DNA from: Corynebacterium sp. HMSC05H05
Lineage (GTDB): Bacteria; Actinomycetota; Actinomycetes; Mycobacteriales; Mycobacteriaceae
NCBI RefSeq assembly: GCF_001807265.1
Contig: NZ_KV788388.1
Span: 124,001 to 188,000 of the forward strand
Direction of reading: 5' to 3'
DNA length: 64,000 bases
Numbering within the stretch: the stretch's first letter is position 1; the number at the start of each line of letters is the position of its first letter. Under the pieces are notes generated by a model. The model did no database searches and was not told where the DNA came from. It saw nothing but the letters and a program-made list of their open reading frames with translations. Below are positions 20,241 to 27,131 of this stretch, in pieces. Both the position numbers and the translations under genes were made by a program.

Positions 20241-20942
20241 ATGGCCAAGCTCGACTTTGACAAACTCAACGCCACGCAGCGCTTCTTGCAGTTCGCGGTG
20301 TTCCGCGCAGTCCCCGGGGTGCTTGGCACCGAGCGCAGCAAGCTTATCGACGAAGCTCGCGCCTTCTTCACCAACCTTGAGCAGGAGGGCGTGGTCACGG
20401 TTCGCGGCATCTACGACAACACCGGGATCCGCGCCGACGCCGACTTCATGATCTGGTGGCACGCCGAGGAGTTCGAGGATCTGCAGAAGGCCCTCGCGGA
20501 CTTCCGCCGGGAAACCGCTTTCGGTCAGAAGGTGGAACTGAGCTGGATTGGCAACGGGCTGCACCGTCCGGCTGAGTTCAACAAGTCCCACCTGCCCAGC
20601 TTCATCATGGGTGAGGAGCCGGGGGACTGGATCACGGTCTACCCGTTCGTGCGCTCCTACGACTGGTACGTGATGGAGCCGGAAAAGCGCCGCCGCATCC
20701 TTGCGGAGCACGGCATGGCGGCCCGCGATTTCGCGGATGTGCGCGCCAACACCGTGGAAGCGTTCACACTCGGCGACTACGAGTGGATGCTCGCATTCGA
20801 GGCGCCGACGCTGGAGCGTATCGAAGCGTTGATGAAGACCATGCGATACACCGAGGCCCGCCTGCACGTGCGCGAAGAGATCCCGTTCCAGACGGGCCGC
20901 CGCGTGGGCGACATCGGCGAGATCATCTCGGTGCTGCCCTAA
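20241..20942 (+). CDS. hemQ: Coproheme decarboxylase HemQ (ChdC)
   Basis: Converts iron-coproporphyrin III to haem b by two oxidative decarboxylations, the last step of the coproporphyrin-dependent haem pathway used by Actinobacteria. It is 233 residues, close to actinobacterial ChdC. Family blocks are visible: [33 protein letters not shown] and [18 protein letters not shown], where the conserved histidine region lies. A tyrosine in the [10 protein letters not shown] segment is the expected catalytic residue. AGGAAAGGGG precedes ATG 20241 and TAGAAT (20184-20189) is a probable -10 box. Confidence 0.94.
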   Translation: MAKLDFDKLNATQRFLQFAVFRAVPGVLGTERSKLIDEARAFFTNLEQEGVVTVRGIYDNTGIRADADFMIWWHAEEFEDLQKALADFRRETAFGQKVELSWIGNGLHRPAEFNKSHLPSFIMGEEPGDWITVYPFVRSYDWYVMEPEKRRRILAEHGMAARDFADVRANTVEAFTLGDYEWMLAFEAPTLERIEALMKTMRYTEARLHVREEIPFQTGRRVGDIGEIISVLP

Positions 20943-20963
20943 GCGGCCTCGCACCGGAGGCGG

Positions 20964-20996
20964 CGCCGTCAAAGCAATTGCTTGACGGCGTCTTTT
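20964..20996 (+). terminator. Rho-independent terminator after hemQ
   Basis: CGCCGTCAA (20964-20972) pairs with TTGACGGCG (20982-20990) with a small AT-containing loop, followed by TCTTTTC. It lies between convergent hemQ and msrB. Confidence 0.85.
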
Positions 20997-21398
20997 CTAC
21001 GCTTCGTCGAGCGTCAGCGAGATAGAGTTGATGCAGTAGCGCAGATCGGTGGGGGTGTTGAAGCCCTCGCCGGCGAACACATGGCCCAGATGGGAGTGGC
21101 AGTTGGCGCACAACACCTCCGTGCGCACCATGCCGAGGGAAGTGTCCTCGCGCTCGATGACGGCGTCGCCCGCCAGCGGGGAGAAGAACGAGGGCCAGCC
21201 GCAGTGGGCGTCAAACTTCTCGGTGGAACGGAACAGCTCGGCACCGCACGCACGGCAGCGGTATACGCCCTCGGTGGTGGTGTTGGTGTATTCGCCGACA
21301 CCTGGGGGTTCCGTGCCTGCCTCACGCAGAACGTGGAACTCCTCCGGGCTGAGCTTCTCACGCCACTGCGCGTCGGTGAAGTCCTTGAAATTCGTCAT
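20997..21398 (-). CDS. msrB: Peptide-methionine (R)-S-oxide reductase
   Basis: Repairs oxidised methionine (R-sulfoxide) in proteins. It is 133 residues, normal for MsrB. The catalytic cysteine sits in RYCINSISL near the C-terminus. The structural zinc is bound by two CxxC pairs (CRACG and CANCH). Its ATG overlaps the stop of the upstream aftC gene (ATGA), implying translational coupling, an arrangement I recall from mycobacteria. Confidence 0.95.
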   Translation of the reverse strand: MTNFKDFTDAQWREKLSPEEFHVLREAGTEPPGVGEYTNTTTEGVYRCRACGAELFRSTEKFDAHCGWPSFFSPLAGDAVIEREDTSLGMVRTEVLCANCHSHLGHVFAGEGFNTPTDLRYCINSISLTLDEA

Positions 21399-22639
21399 CG
21401 CCCAATCCTTTCCCTCGGAGCGAGCAAGGTTGGCCTAGACAATACCCACGCGGCGCACGCGACAATAAACACGGCCCACCCGGCTGTGGGTAAAAACGTG
21501 TTGAGCCAACTGCCGGTCAACGGATGATGCGGGCTAGACCAGCTCAGAGGGGAAAGGCACAGCGTCGCACCGAGCCAAGCAGGCCAGCTGCGCAGGGGGC
21601 TATCCGGAGAGAACACCGTAAACAGCGCGGGAAACAGCATCATGGAGTAATAGGCCTGTCCTAGAGAGGACAGCAGACAGACCCCGGCGAGCAGCACTCC
21701 GGAGCCCACAGCCAGGTAGAGCAGCTCTTGGCTGTGGCGCACGCGCAATAGCCCGAGCACCGCCCCTGCGACCGCGACAGCCAGCACCACGAACAGTGCG
21801 GCTTTCGCCCAGCCGGGCATGCCGAAGTACACGGCGAAACCCGGCAGGGAAGAGTTGGCGTAGTCGCGCGTGACCTTCAAATACGGAACAACCACATCGA
21901 GGTAGTCGCGGGCGCTCGGGGTCAGCGGCCACGCGATGAGGTTCATCATCACAGGAACACCAATCGCTCCGAGTGCGGGGCGCCAGCGAAACTGCAGCAG
22001 CGGCAGCACCAGCAGCGGGGCGAACATCGGCTTGACCAAAATGGCCAATCCCAGCACCACACCCGCGCTGGTGTCCCGGCGGGAAAGAAGCAGCGCGATA
22101 AAGGCAACCAAGGCGAGCAGGAGTATGCCGTTGATGTTGGAAAACACCAGCGTGTTTGTCACCGCCTCGGTGCAAAAGGCCAGTGCTATCGCGACAGGCA
22201 ACGTTGGCCCGGAAAGCGGGCGGCCTGAAAGTTTGGTCAGCCACGCCAAAGCGGCGATGATGCACGCGGCGTTGACCGCGATGAACAGCGGGCGCGCCAG
22301 GTCTATGTCAGAGATCAGCCCCATCGGCGACAGCAGCAGGGTCGCGCCCGGGTTGTAAAGGTAGTGCGGATTGACGTGGCTGTAGACCTCGTTGTACACG
22401 GGGACGCGTTCCACGAATCGGCGCGCCGCAGACCACACTGTGGTGAAATCGTCCGTCACCGACCCCGTGCGCGCGAGAATACACAGCCGATGCAAGACCA
22501 GAAGCGCCGCGACAGGCCAGGCTGCAGCAGCGATCGCAGACGAGACACCGGCGCTCTGGGCAGCCGGCTGGGCCTGCACTGCGGTTGAACCCGCTGCGGG
22601 TTCTTCGGGGACGCTACGTGGCGGCGGAGTATCAATCAC
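21395..22639 (-). CDS. aftC: GT87-family membrane glycosyltransferase, probable alpha-1,3-arabinofuranosyltransferase
   Basis: A 414-residue polytopic membrane protein with about nine or ten hydrophobic helices and an extracytoplasmic loop near residue 60-85 (FVERVPVYNEVYSHVNPHYL) typical of GT87 / DUF2029 enzymes, which use polyprenyl-phosphate sugars. AftC adds branching arabinose to arabinogalactan and lipoarabinomannan outside the membrane. The assignment rests on family plus position: the gene overlaps msrB, lies near hemQ and next to a RibD-like gene, as in mycobacteria. GTG 22639 is the likely start. A GT87 mannosyltransferase is the main alternative. Confidence 0.7.
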   Translation of the reverse strand: MIDTPPPRSVPEEPAAGSTAVQAQPAAQSAGVSSAIAAAAWPVAALLVLHRLCILARTGSVTDDFTTVWSAARRFVERVPVYNEVYSHVNPHYLYNPGATLLLSPMGLISDIDLARPLFIAVNAACIIAALAWLTKLSGRPLSGPTLPVAIALAFCTEAVTNTLVFSNINGILLLALVAFIALLLSRRDTSAGVVLGLAILVKPMFAPLLVLPLLQFRWRPALGAIGVPVMMNLIAWPLTPSARDYLDVVVPYLKVTRDYANSSLPGFAVYFGMPGWAKAALFVVLAVAVAGAVLGLLRVRHSQELLYLAVGSGVLLAGVCLLSSLGQAYYSMMLFPALFTVFSPDSPLRSWPAWLGATLCLSPLSWSSPHHPLTGSWLNTFLPTAGWAVFIVACAAWVLSRPTLLAPRERIGR

Positions 22640-22667
22640 GCGCCTAACCGTACCTGCCGGGGCGCAG

Positions 22668-23354
22668 CTACCCTTCGCACACGCACCGGTAGCGCAGGAA
22701 GAGCATCGAATCGCCCGCGCCTACAGACGTGTGGGCGGCTTCCAACGCATATCGCCGTTCGAATGGGCGTTGTTTGCTGATGCGTTGCAACCCCCACGGT
22801 CCGTCCGCGGCGCTTACGGAGGGATCCAAGGTGACGTGCACGACGTCAAGTAGGCCGCTGCCGATCATATCGGCGTACACGCTCGGGCCACCTTCGCAGG
22901 CAATGCGATTGAACCCATCGCGGTGCAGGGCGTCGATGACTTCAGAAGGTGAGCCATCGCCAGCGGAAAGGAAGCGCGCGCCTGCTTCTGCCAGGGCGGT
23001 GCGTTGAGCGGCCAGCGTGTCGTCGTTAAGCGATCGCTCCGGGCACACAATGATGGGGTCCTGGCCGGAGAACACCCCGAGCGAGGGGTCGATGTCTAGA
23101 GAACGCGACAATACGGCCATCGGGGTGTCCGAAGGACCGTACCTCTCCGCAGCGACTGTGCCGGAGGAAACGAGAACGACATCCGCCCACGCGCGGAGCT
23201 CCTGCAGGAACTCGGAATCGAGCTCGTTGCCAAGATCGCCCGAAGTGCCGTCGCGACCGAAGGCGCCGAAGAGAGTCATCACCATTGCCGCACGTGTTTC
23301 ACGCCTCTCAGGGGCGAGGACCGGTCCGAGGATGTCGTTCGCGGAAGTGACCAT
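22668..23354 (-). CDS. Pyrimidine reductase / RibD C-terminal-domain protein
   Basis: A 228-residue dihydrofolate-reductase-fold protein of the RibD C-terminal family. MTLFGAFGRDGTSGDLG is the nucleotide-binding opening and CEGGPSVYADMIGSGLLDVVH is the strongly conserved late motif (EGGP). No deaminase domain is fused, so it resembles the stand-alone mycobacterial Rv2671-type reductase, which can act on folate or pyrimidine substrates. It lies upstream of aftC with 28 nt between, probably in the same transcript. The exact substrate is unknown. Confidence 0.82.
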   Translation of the reverse strand: MVTSANDILGPVLAPERRETRAAMVMTLFGAFGRDGTSGDLGNELDSEFLQELRAWADVVLVSSGTVAAERYGPSDTPMAVLSRSLDIDPSLGVFSGQDPIIVCPERSLNDDTLAAQRTALAEAGARFLSAGDGSPSEVIDALHRDGFNRIACEGGPSVYADMIGSGLLDVVHVTLDPSVSAADGPWGLQRISKQRPFERRYALEAAHTSVGAGDSMLFLRYRCVCEG

Positions 23355-23394
23355 GGCAAAAGAATAACCCCGGCCGCGCGGGCCGGGGTTGAGG

Positions 23395-23470
23395 TGGAGC
23401 GGATGACGAGACTCGAACTCGCGACCCTCACCTTGGCAAGGTGATGCGCTACCAACTGCGCTACATCCGC
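23395..23470 (-). tRNA. tRNA-Gly (GCC), copy 1
   Basis: Read on the minus strand: 7-bp acceptor GCGGATG/CATCCGC, anticodon stem TCACC/GGTGA around the loop TTGCCAA (anticodon GCC), T loop TTCGAGT. CCA is encoded at 23395-23397. It is identical to the two other Gly copies in this cluster. Confidence 0.97.
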
Positions 23471-23505
23471 ATTGCTATTCAGTTACCGAGGGGACAAACC
23501 CTCTG

Positions 23506-23577
23506 TGCGCGATACTGGGATCGAACCAGTGACCCCTACCGTGTCGAGGTAGTGCTCTACCGCTGAGCTAATCGCGC
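23506..23577 (-). tRNA. tRNA-Val (GAC), copy 1
   Basis: Minus strand: acceptor GCGCGAT/ATCGCGC, anticodon stem CTACC/GGTAG around TCGACAC (anticodon GAC), T loop TTCGATC. CCA is not encoded (CAG follows the discriminator). Confidence 0.97.
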
Positions 23578-23592
23578 AAGGCTATTGCAGCT

Positions 23593-23666
23593 TGGAGGTG
23601 GATACGGGAATCGAACCCGTGTACACGGTTTTGCAGACCGTTGCCTAACCACTCGACCAATCCACC
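23593..23666 (-). tRNA. tRNA-Cys (GCA)
   Basis: Minus strand: acceptor GGTGGAT/ATCCACC, anticodon stem ACGGT/ACCGT around CTGCAAA (anticodon GCA). CCA is encoded at 23593-23595. It is the only single-copy member of the minus-strand cluster. Confidence 0.97.
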
Positions 23667-23709
23667 GTGGAGTTACCTCCGAAGTATTCGGCTTCAACCC
23701 CGAAGTACT

Positions 23710-23785
23710 TGGAGCGGATGACGAGACTCGAACTCGCGACCCTCACCTTGGCAAGGTGATGCGCTACCAACTGCGCTACATCCGC
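23710..23785 (-). tRNA. tRNA-Gly (GCC), copy 2
   Basis: Same sequence as copy 1, with encoded CCA. It is part of the 183-nt duplicated Gly-Val block. Confidence 0.97.
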
Positions 23786-23820
23786 ATTGCTATTCAGTTA
23801 CCGAGGGGACAAACCCTCTG

Positions 23821-23892
23821 TGCGCGATACTGGGATCGAACCAGTGACCCCTACCGTGTCGAGGTAGTGCTCTACCGCTGAGCTAATCGCGC
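23821..23892 (-). tRNA. tRNA-Val (GAC), copy 2
   Basis: Same sequence as copy 1. It is part of the 183-nt duplicated block. Confidence 0.97.
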
Positions 23893-23911
23893 TCATGTTC
23901 CGCTGGGGAAC

Positions 23912-23987
23912 TGGAGCGGATGACGAGACTCGAACTCGCGACCCTCACCTTGGCAAGGTGATGCGCTACCAACTGCGCTACATCCGC
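23912..23987 (-). tRNA. tRNA-Gly (GCC), copy 3
   Basis: The first tRNA of the minus-strand cluster, identical in the mature part to copies 1 and 2, with encoded CCA. The cluster promoter lies just upstream. Confidence 0.97.
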
Positions 23988-24024
23988 ATGCGTTCTACGC
24001 TGTCCGCGTCGAATGCGAGAACAG

Positions 24025-24054
24025 ACTTTATCCGCATATTGCCCACCGTTACAA
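24025..24054 (-). promoter_or_regulatory. Promoter of the minus-strand tRNA cluster
   Basis: On the minus strand TTGTAA (24054-24049), an 18-nt spacer and TAAAGT (24030-24025) form a SigA-type promoter about 38 nt before the first tRNA-Gly. The remainder of 23988-24222 holds no gene that I can see. Confidence 0.65.
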
Positions 24055-24222
24055 ATCGGCACGTCACAGGCATGTTGTGGGGGTTAGGTGCGAATTACGC
24101 GGGTGCAATTTGTTCTGCGGCGCAAGCGCTTCTCGACGTCCCGTGGTTGGCCATCCTCGTTATCCGCATTGACCAGCCGATTCGGTTCTTTCCGGTGTGG
24201 CGTGTAATCTCTCTTCTCGTTC

Positions 24223-24294
24223 GGTCCTATGGCTCAGTGGAAGAGCGTTCCGTTCACACCGGAAAGGTCGCTGGTTCGATCCCAGCTAGGACCA
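24223..24294 (+). tRNA. tRNA-Val (CAC)
   Basis: Plus strand: acceptor GGTCCTA/TAGGACC, anticodon stem TTCCG/CGGAA around TTCACAC (anticodon CAC), T loop TTCGATC. CCA is not encoded. TAATCT, about 12 nt upstream, is a probable -10 box. Confidence 0.97.
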
Positions 24295-24303
24295 CTAGGG
24301 AGA

Positions 24304-24335
24304 GCCCCAGGTTGGAAACAGCCTGGGGCGTTTTT
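24304..24335 (+). terminator. Terminator of tRNA-Val (CAC)
   Basis: GCCCCAGG (24304-24311) pairs with CCTGGGGC (24322-24329) around a 10-nt loop, followed by GTTTTT. Confidence 0.9.
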
Positions 24336-24347
24336 CGTTTGCCCCGT

Positions 24348-24436
24348 AAACGACGATATCGGCATTTGCGGCGTTAGCTCTTGGAAAAACCCAGGTCGCG
24401 GCTCGGCCTGGAGGCTTTATGCCGATATCGTCGTTT
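24348..24436. repeat. 18-bp perfect inverted repeat with 53-nt centre
   Basis: AAACGACGATATCGGCAT (24348-24365) is exactly complementary to 24419-24436. The centre contains a smaller CCAGG...CCTGG hairpin (24391-24411), followed on the minus strand by a T-run, so it may act as a minus-strand terminator. It lies between tRNA-Val and the copper operon. It looks like a small non-coding palindromic element, but no transposase or target duplication is visible. Confidence 0.7.
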
Positions 24437-24519
24437 GGGTTGGGGTTGCTCCGTTCATAGTTTTGGGGCGGGTGTGACGGGAACTAACATGGGCGGGGAT
24501 ACGACTAGTGCTCTTAGCG

Positions 24520-24539
24520 CCAACCGGCGCGTTGGTTTT
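24520..24539 (+). promoter_or_regulatory. Terminator-like hairpin in the leader of the copC operon
   Basis: CCAAC (24520-24524) pairs with GTTGG (24531-24535) and is followed by TTTTA, ending only 3 nt before the GAGGAGG ribosome binding site of the CopC gene. A weak promoter (TTTTGG, 18 nt, TAACAT ending at 24490) would place it inside the leader. The stem is short, so attenuation is only a possibility. Confidence 0.4.
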
Positions 24540-24554
24540 ACTAGAGGAGGCACC

Positions 24555-25154
24555 ATGCTCATCCCGGCAGGTTTTGCACGAGGTGGCGCAGTCGCAGCGG
24601 CGGCGGCCACGGCGACGTTGATCGCGGCGGCACCGGCCGTCGCCCACGACTCCGTCATTGGCGCGGACCCGGAGGATAAGGGCGTGGTCAGCGAGTTCCC
24701 GGACGCAATCACCCTGGAGTTTTCCGGGGAGATCCAGGATGGCTTCAACACGGTCGCGCTTTCCCGCGAGGTCGACGGGCAATCCGAGGTCGTGCACTCC
24801 GGCGAGCCCGACATTGAAGGACGGTTTGTCACCCTCGACCTTCCGGCCGACCTCGACGCGCAACCGGGCGACTACAAGGTCGGCTTCCAAATCGTGTCCT
24901 CCGACGGCCATTCAACGAAGGGGATGACCTCGTTCAGCTTCAGCCCCTCCGGGGCGGAGAACGCCCAGGGCGACGATGCCGAAGCCACCGCGGATGCAAG
25001 CAAGGACCCTGTCGTTGACGCGGCCGACGGTATGAGTTCCACGATGAAGGTGCTGCTCGCCCTAGCCGGCGTGCTGGTCGTTGCCGGTGCCGGCTTCGGG
25101 GCTCTGGCGAAGAGCCGCCGAATCTCTGAAACCAACACCGATACGGACAAGTAG
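24555..25154 (+). CDS. CopC-domain copper-binding envelope protein
   Basis: A 199-residue secreted, membrane-anchored protein. It has a Sec signal peptide (about residues 1-35, ending APAVAHD) whose cleavage would expose the N-terminal histidine used by CopC for Cu(II). The CopC beta-sandwich (about 36-130) follows with GADPEDKGVVSEFPD and SSDGHSTKGMTSF, whose DGH histidine is the second typical ligand. An acidic linker and a C-terminal transmembrane helix (VLLALAGVLVVAGAGFGALA) complete it. GAGGAGG precedes ATG 24555. First gene of a three-gene copper operon. Confidence 0.92.
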   Translation: MLIPAGFARGGAVAAAAATATLIAAAPAVAHDSVIGADPEDKGVVSEFPDAITLEFSGEIQDGFNTVALSREVDGQSEVVHSGEPDIEGRFVTLDLPADLDAQPGDYKVGFQIVSSDGHSTKGMTSFSFSPSGAENAQGDDAEATADASKDPVVDAADGMSSTMKVLLALAGVLVVAGAGFGALAKSRRISETNTDTDK

Positions 25155-25164
25155 GAGAACACTA

Positions 25165-25791
25165 ATGAAGAAGCGAACCGTCACGGGTCTTGCAGCAGCG
25201 GCTCTGGTTCTGGCGGGCTGCAGTGATGCGGCCAACGACGCAGCTGAGCAGGAGCAGTCCTCCTACAACGAGGTCACCTCGGAAGCGGCAACCAGCAATC
25301 CGGCGACTGATGTTCCGGCCGCGGATCTTGCAAACGACGCGGTCACGCTCGAGGACGGAGCTGTTCGTGCGAAGGCGGCGAAAGATGCTGCGGATGGCAG
25401 CGACATGACGTCGATCTTCGGCACGCTGCACAACAACTCGGACAATGACATCTCGGTCGTGGGATTTACCACGTCGCTCGGAGAAGCGGACTACCAGATC
25501 CACGAGGTTGTAGACGGAGTGATGCGCGAAAAGGACGGCGGCTTCGACATTCCCGCGGGCGGAACCCACGAGCTGGCACCGGGAGGCGACCACTTCATGG
25601 TGATGGGCTACGCGCCAGCCATCGAGGCTGGCGACACCATCGATGTGACACTGCTGCTCGAAGGCGGCGCGACCGCGACCGTGCCTGATGTCGCCGTGCG
25701 CACAATGCTGCCGGGCGACGAAAGCTACGGCGATCTGGGCGATCACGCTGACCCCGGCGACCACGCTGGTCACGACGAGCACAAGCACTAA
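25165..25791 (+). CDS. PCuAC-like copper chaperone lipoprotein
   Basis: A 208-residue lipoprotein. The signal peptide ends in the lipobox LAGC, with Cys about residue 19. The domain belongs to the PCuAC/DUF461 family, which binds Cu(I) and supplies it to cytochrome oxidase. Ligand positions are visible: H and M in IHEVVDGVMREK, then GGDHFMVMG. A short His-rich tail (GDHADPGDHAGHDEHKH) adds further metal ligands. It begins 10 nt after the CopC stop with AGGAG in between. CopC and PCuAC probably pass copper along outside the membrane. Confidence 0.92.
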   Translation: MKKRTVTGLAAAALVLAGCSDAANDAAEQEQSSYNEVTSEAATSNPATDVPAADLANDAVTLEDGAVRAKAAKDAADGSDMTSIFGTLHNNSDNDISVVGFTTSLGEADYQIHEVVDGVMREKDGGFDIPAGGTHELAPGGDHFMVMGYAPAIEAGDTIDVTLLLEGGATATVPDVAVRTMLPGDESYGDLGDHADPGDHAGHDEHKH

Positions 25792-25804
25792 AGGAGGATG
25801 CGGC

Positions 25805-27022
25805 ATGCCGGGTGTGAGCCGGCGGGGGTTTTTGGCCGGAACGGCTGGGGTGGCCGGGGTGGCGTCGACAGGCATGCTGCTCTCAGCGTGCGACGACGCG
25901 CCGAGCAACTCCGACCCCAACTTCGAACCGTTGACGGAAGCATCCGTCGCCTTCGACGGTGAGCATCAGGCAGGCATCCAGACACCGACACAGGCGTCGC
26001 TCAACCTTGCCGGCTTCAGGGTGAAGGACGGGGTGGACGGAAGCGGCATAATCAGGCTCATGCGGCTGTGGACCGAAGACGCCCGCGAGCTGACCGCCGG
26101 CCGCAACCCTTTGTCCAGCCTGGAGCCGGAGATGGTGCAGTGGCCCGCTAACCTCACCATCACCTGCGGGTTCGGCGAGCGCGTCTTCGAAATCGCGGCG
26201 CCAGACGCCAAGCCGAAGTGGTTGCACGACATCCCCGCGATGCCGCGCGAGCAGTTGCAGCCGGAGTGGGGGCAGACGGATCTGGTGCTGCAGATCTGCT
26301 CCGACGACCCGGTGATGTGCGCCTGGGCGCTGCGCCACATGACGCGCGCCGGCATGGACTACGTGGACACCCACTGGCTGCAGCAGGGGTTCATGAACGC
26401 GTTTGGCTCCATCCCTAAAGGCCAGACTCCGCGCAACCTCTTCGGCCAGGTGGACGGTACCGTCAACCCGCATTCGGACGAAGAGTACGCCGAGCAGGTG
26501 TTCGCCGACGACGGGTCGTCGTCGCTCGTTGTGCGCCGCATTGCGATGGACCTCGACGATTGGGAGCGGTTGGACCGCACCTCCCGCGAAGTGGCGGTGG
26601 GGCGCAGACTTGACGACGGAGCACCGCTGACCGGCAAAGACGAATTCGATGCCCCCGACCTGGAGGCGTTGGACGAGTACGGGCTGCCCGTGATCGACAA
26701 AAACTCCCACATGGCACGTGCCATGCCGCCCGCGGACCACCCGGAACAGAAGTTTTTGCGCAGGCCGTACAACTATTCGCTGCCGCCGGCGCCCGGCGAG
26801 CTGTCTGACGCGGGGCTGGTCTTTTTGGCGTACCAGAAGGACCCGGACGTGCAGTTCACCCCGGTGCTGCAACGGCTGTTAGAAGTTGACCGGCTCAACG
26901 AGTGGACCACGCACATCGGATCTGCGGTGTACTGGATCCCGCCGGGCACACGAGAGCCCGGTGGGGAAGGAAGCGGCGACGCATACTGGGGCGAAGCCGT
27001 ACTTTCGGGCGGCCAAGGGTAG
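25805..27022 (+). CDS. Dye-decolourising (DyP-type) haem peroxidase, Tat lipoprotein
   Basis: A 405-residue exported peroxidase. The N-terminus has a twin-arginine motif SRRGFLA and, just after the hydrophobic core, LLSAC, which looks like a lipobox; it is therefore probably folded with haem in the cytoplasm, exported by Tat and lipid-anchored. DyP signatures: FGQVDGT (the GxxDG distal aspartate), a distal-arginine region VVRRIAMD, and a proximal-histidine candidate in NSHMARAMPP. AAAGGAGG lies 8 nt before ATG 25805. Third gene of the operon with CopC and PCuAC, a trio I also recall upstream of thrS in C. glutamicum. Confidence 0.92.
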   Translation: MPGVSRRGFLAGTAGVAGVASTGMLLSACDDAPSNSDPNFEPLTEASVAFDGEHQAGIQTPTQASLNLAGFRVKDGVDGSGIIRLMRLWTEDARELTAGRNPLSSLEPEMVQWPANLTITCGFGERVFEIAAPDAKPKWLHDIPAMPREQLQPEWGQTDLVLQICSDDPVMCAWALRHMTRAGMDYVDTHWLQQGFMNAFGSIPKGQTPRNLFGQVDGTVNPHSDEEYAEQVFADDGSSSLVVRRIAMDLDDWERLDRTSREVAVGRRLDDGAPLTGKDEFDAPDLEALDEYGLPVIDKNSHMARAMPPADHPEQKFLRRPYNYSLPPAPGELSDAGLVFLAYQKDPDVQFTPVLQRLLEVDRLNEWTTHIGSAVYWIPPGTREPGGEGSGDAYWGEAVLSGGQG

Positions 27023-27131
27023 ACTCCCTGGCGTCCGGCGCGCCACCTGCGCCGTCGGGAGAGAACGTAGAAGATGGGCGGCGTCCAGGTATGACGCAGC
27101 CCAGTGACGCGCAAAGGAGCGCACGACAGAT

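Larger units (their letters stand above)
23395..23577. repeat. 183-nt direct repeat, copy 1 (tRNA-Gly, spacer, tRNA-Val)
   Basis: Identical base for base to 23710-23892, including the non-functional 35-nt spacer between the two tRNAs. The copies are offset by 315 nt with tRNA-Cys between them. Confidence 0.93.
23710..23892. repeat. 183-nt direct repeat, copy 2 (tRNA-Gly, spacer, tRNA-Val)
   Basis: Second copy of the block at 23395-23577. Identity of the spacer points to recent duplication or ongoing gene conversion. Confidence 0.93.

Noticed and set aside
23585..23881. Plus-strand open frames through the tRNA cluster (reading DETRTRDPHLGKV)
   Set aside because: These are translations of tRNA-Gly/Val/Cys genes, a common false gene call.
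23988..24554. Integration site of a mobile element at the tRNA genes
   Set aside because: No integrase, no direct repeat of a tRNA 3' end and no foreign genes nearby; flanking gene order is ancestral.
27023..27131. T-box leader before thrS (also considered for hisS, alaS, aspS)
   Set aside because: The leaders are short and lack a specifier loop, AG-bulge or antiterminator sequence.
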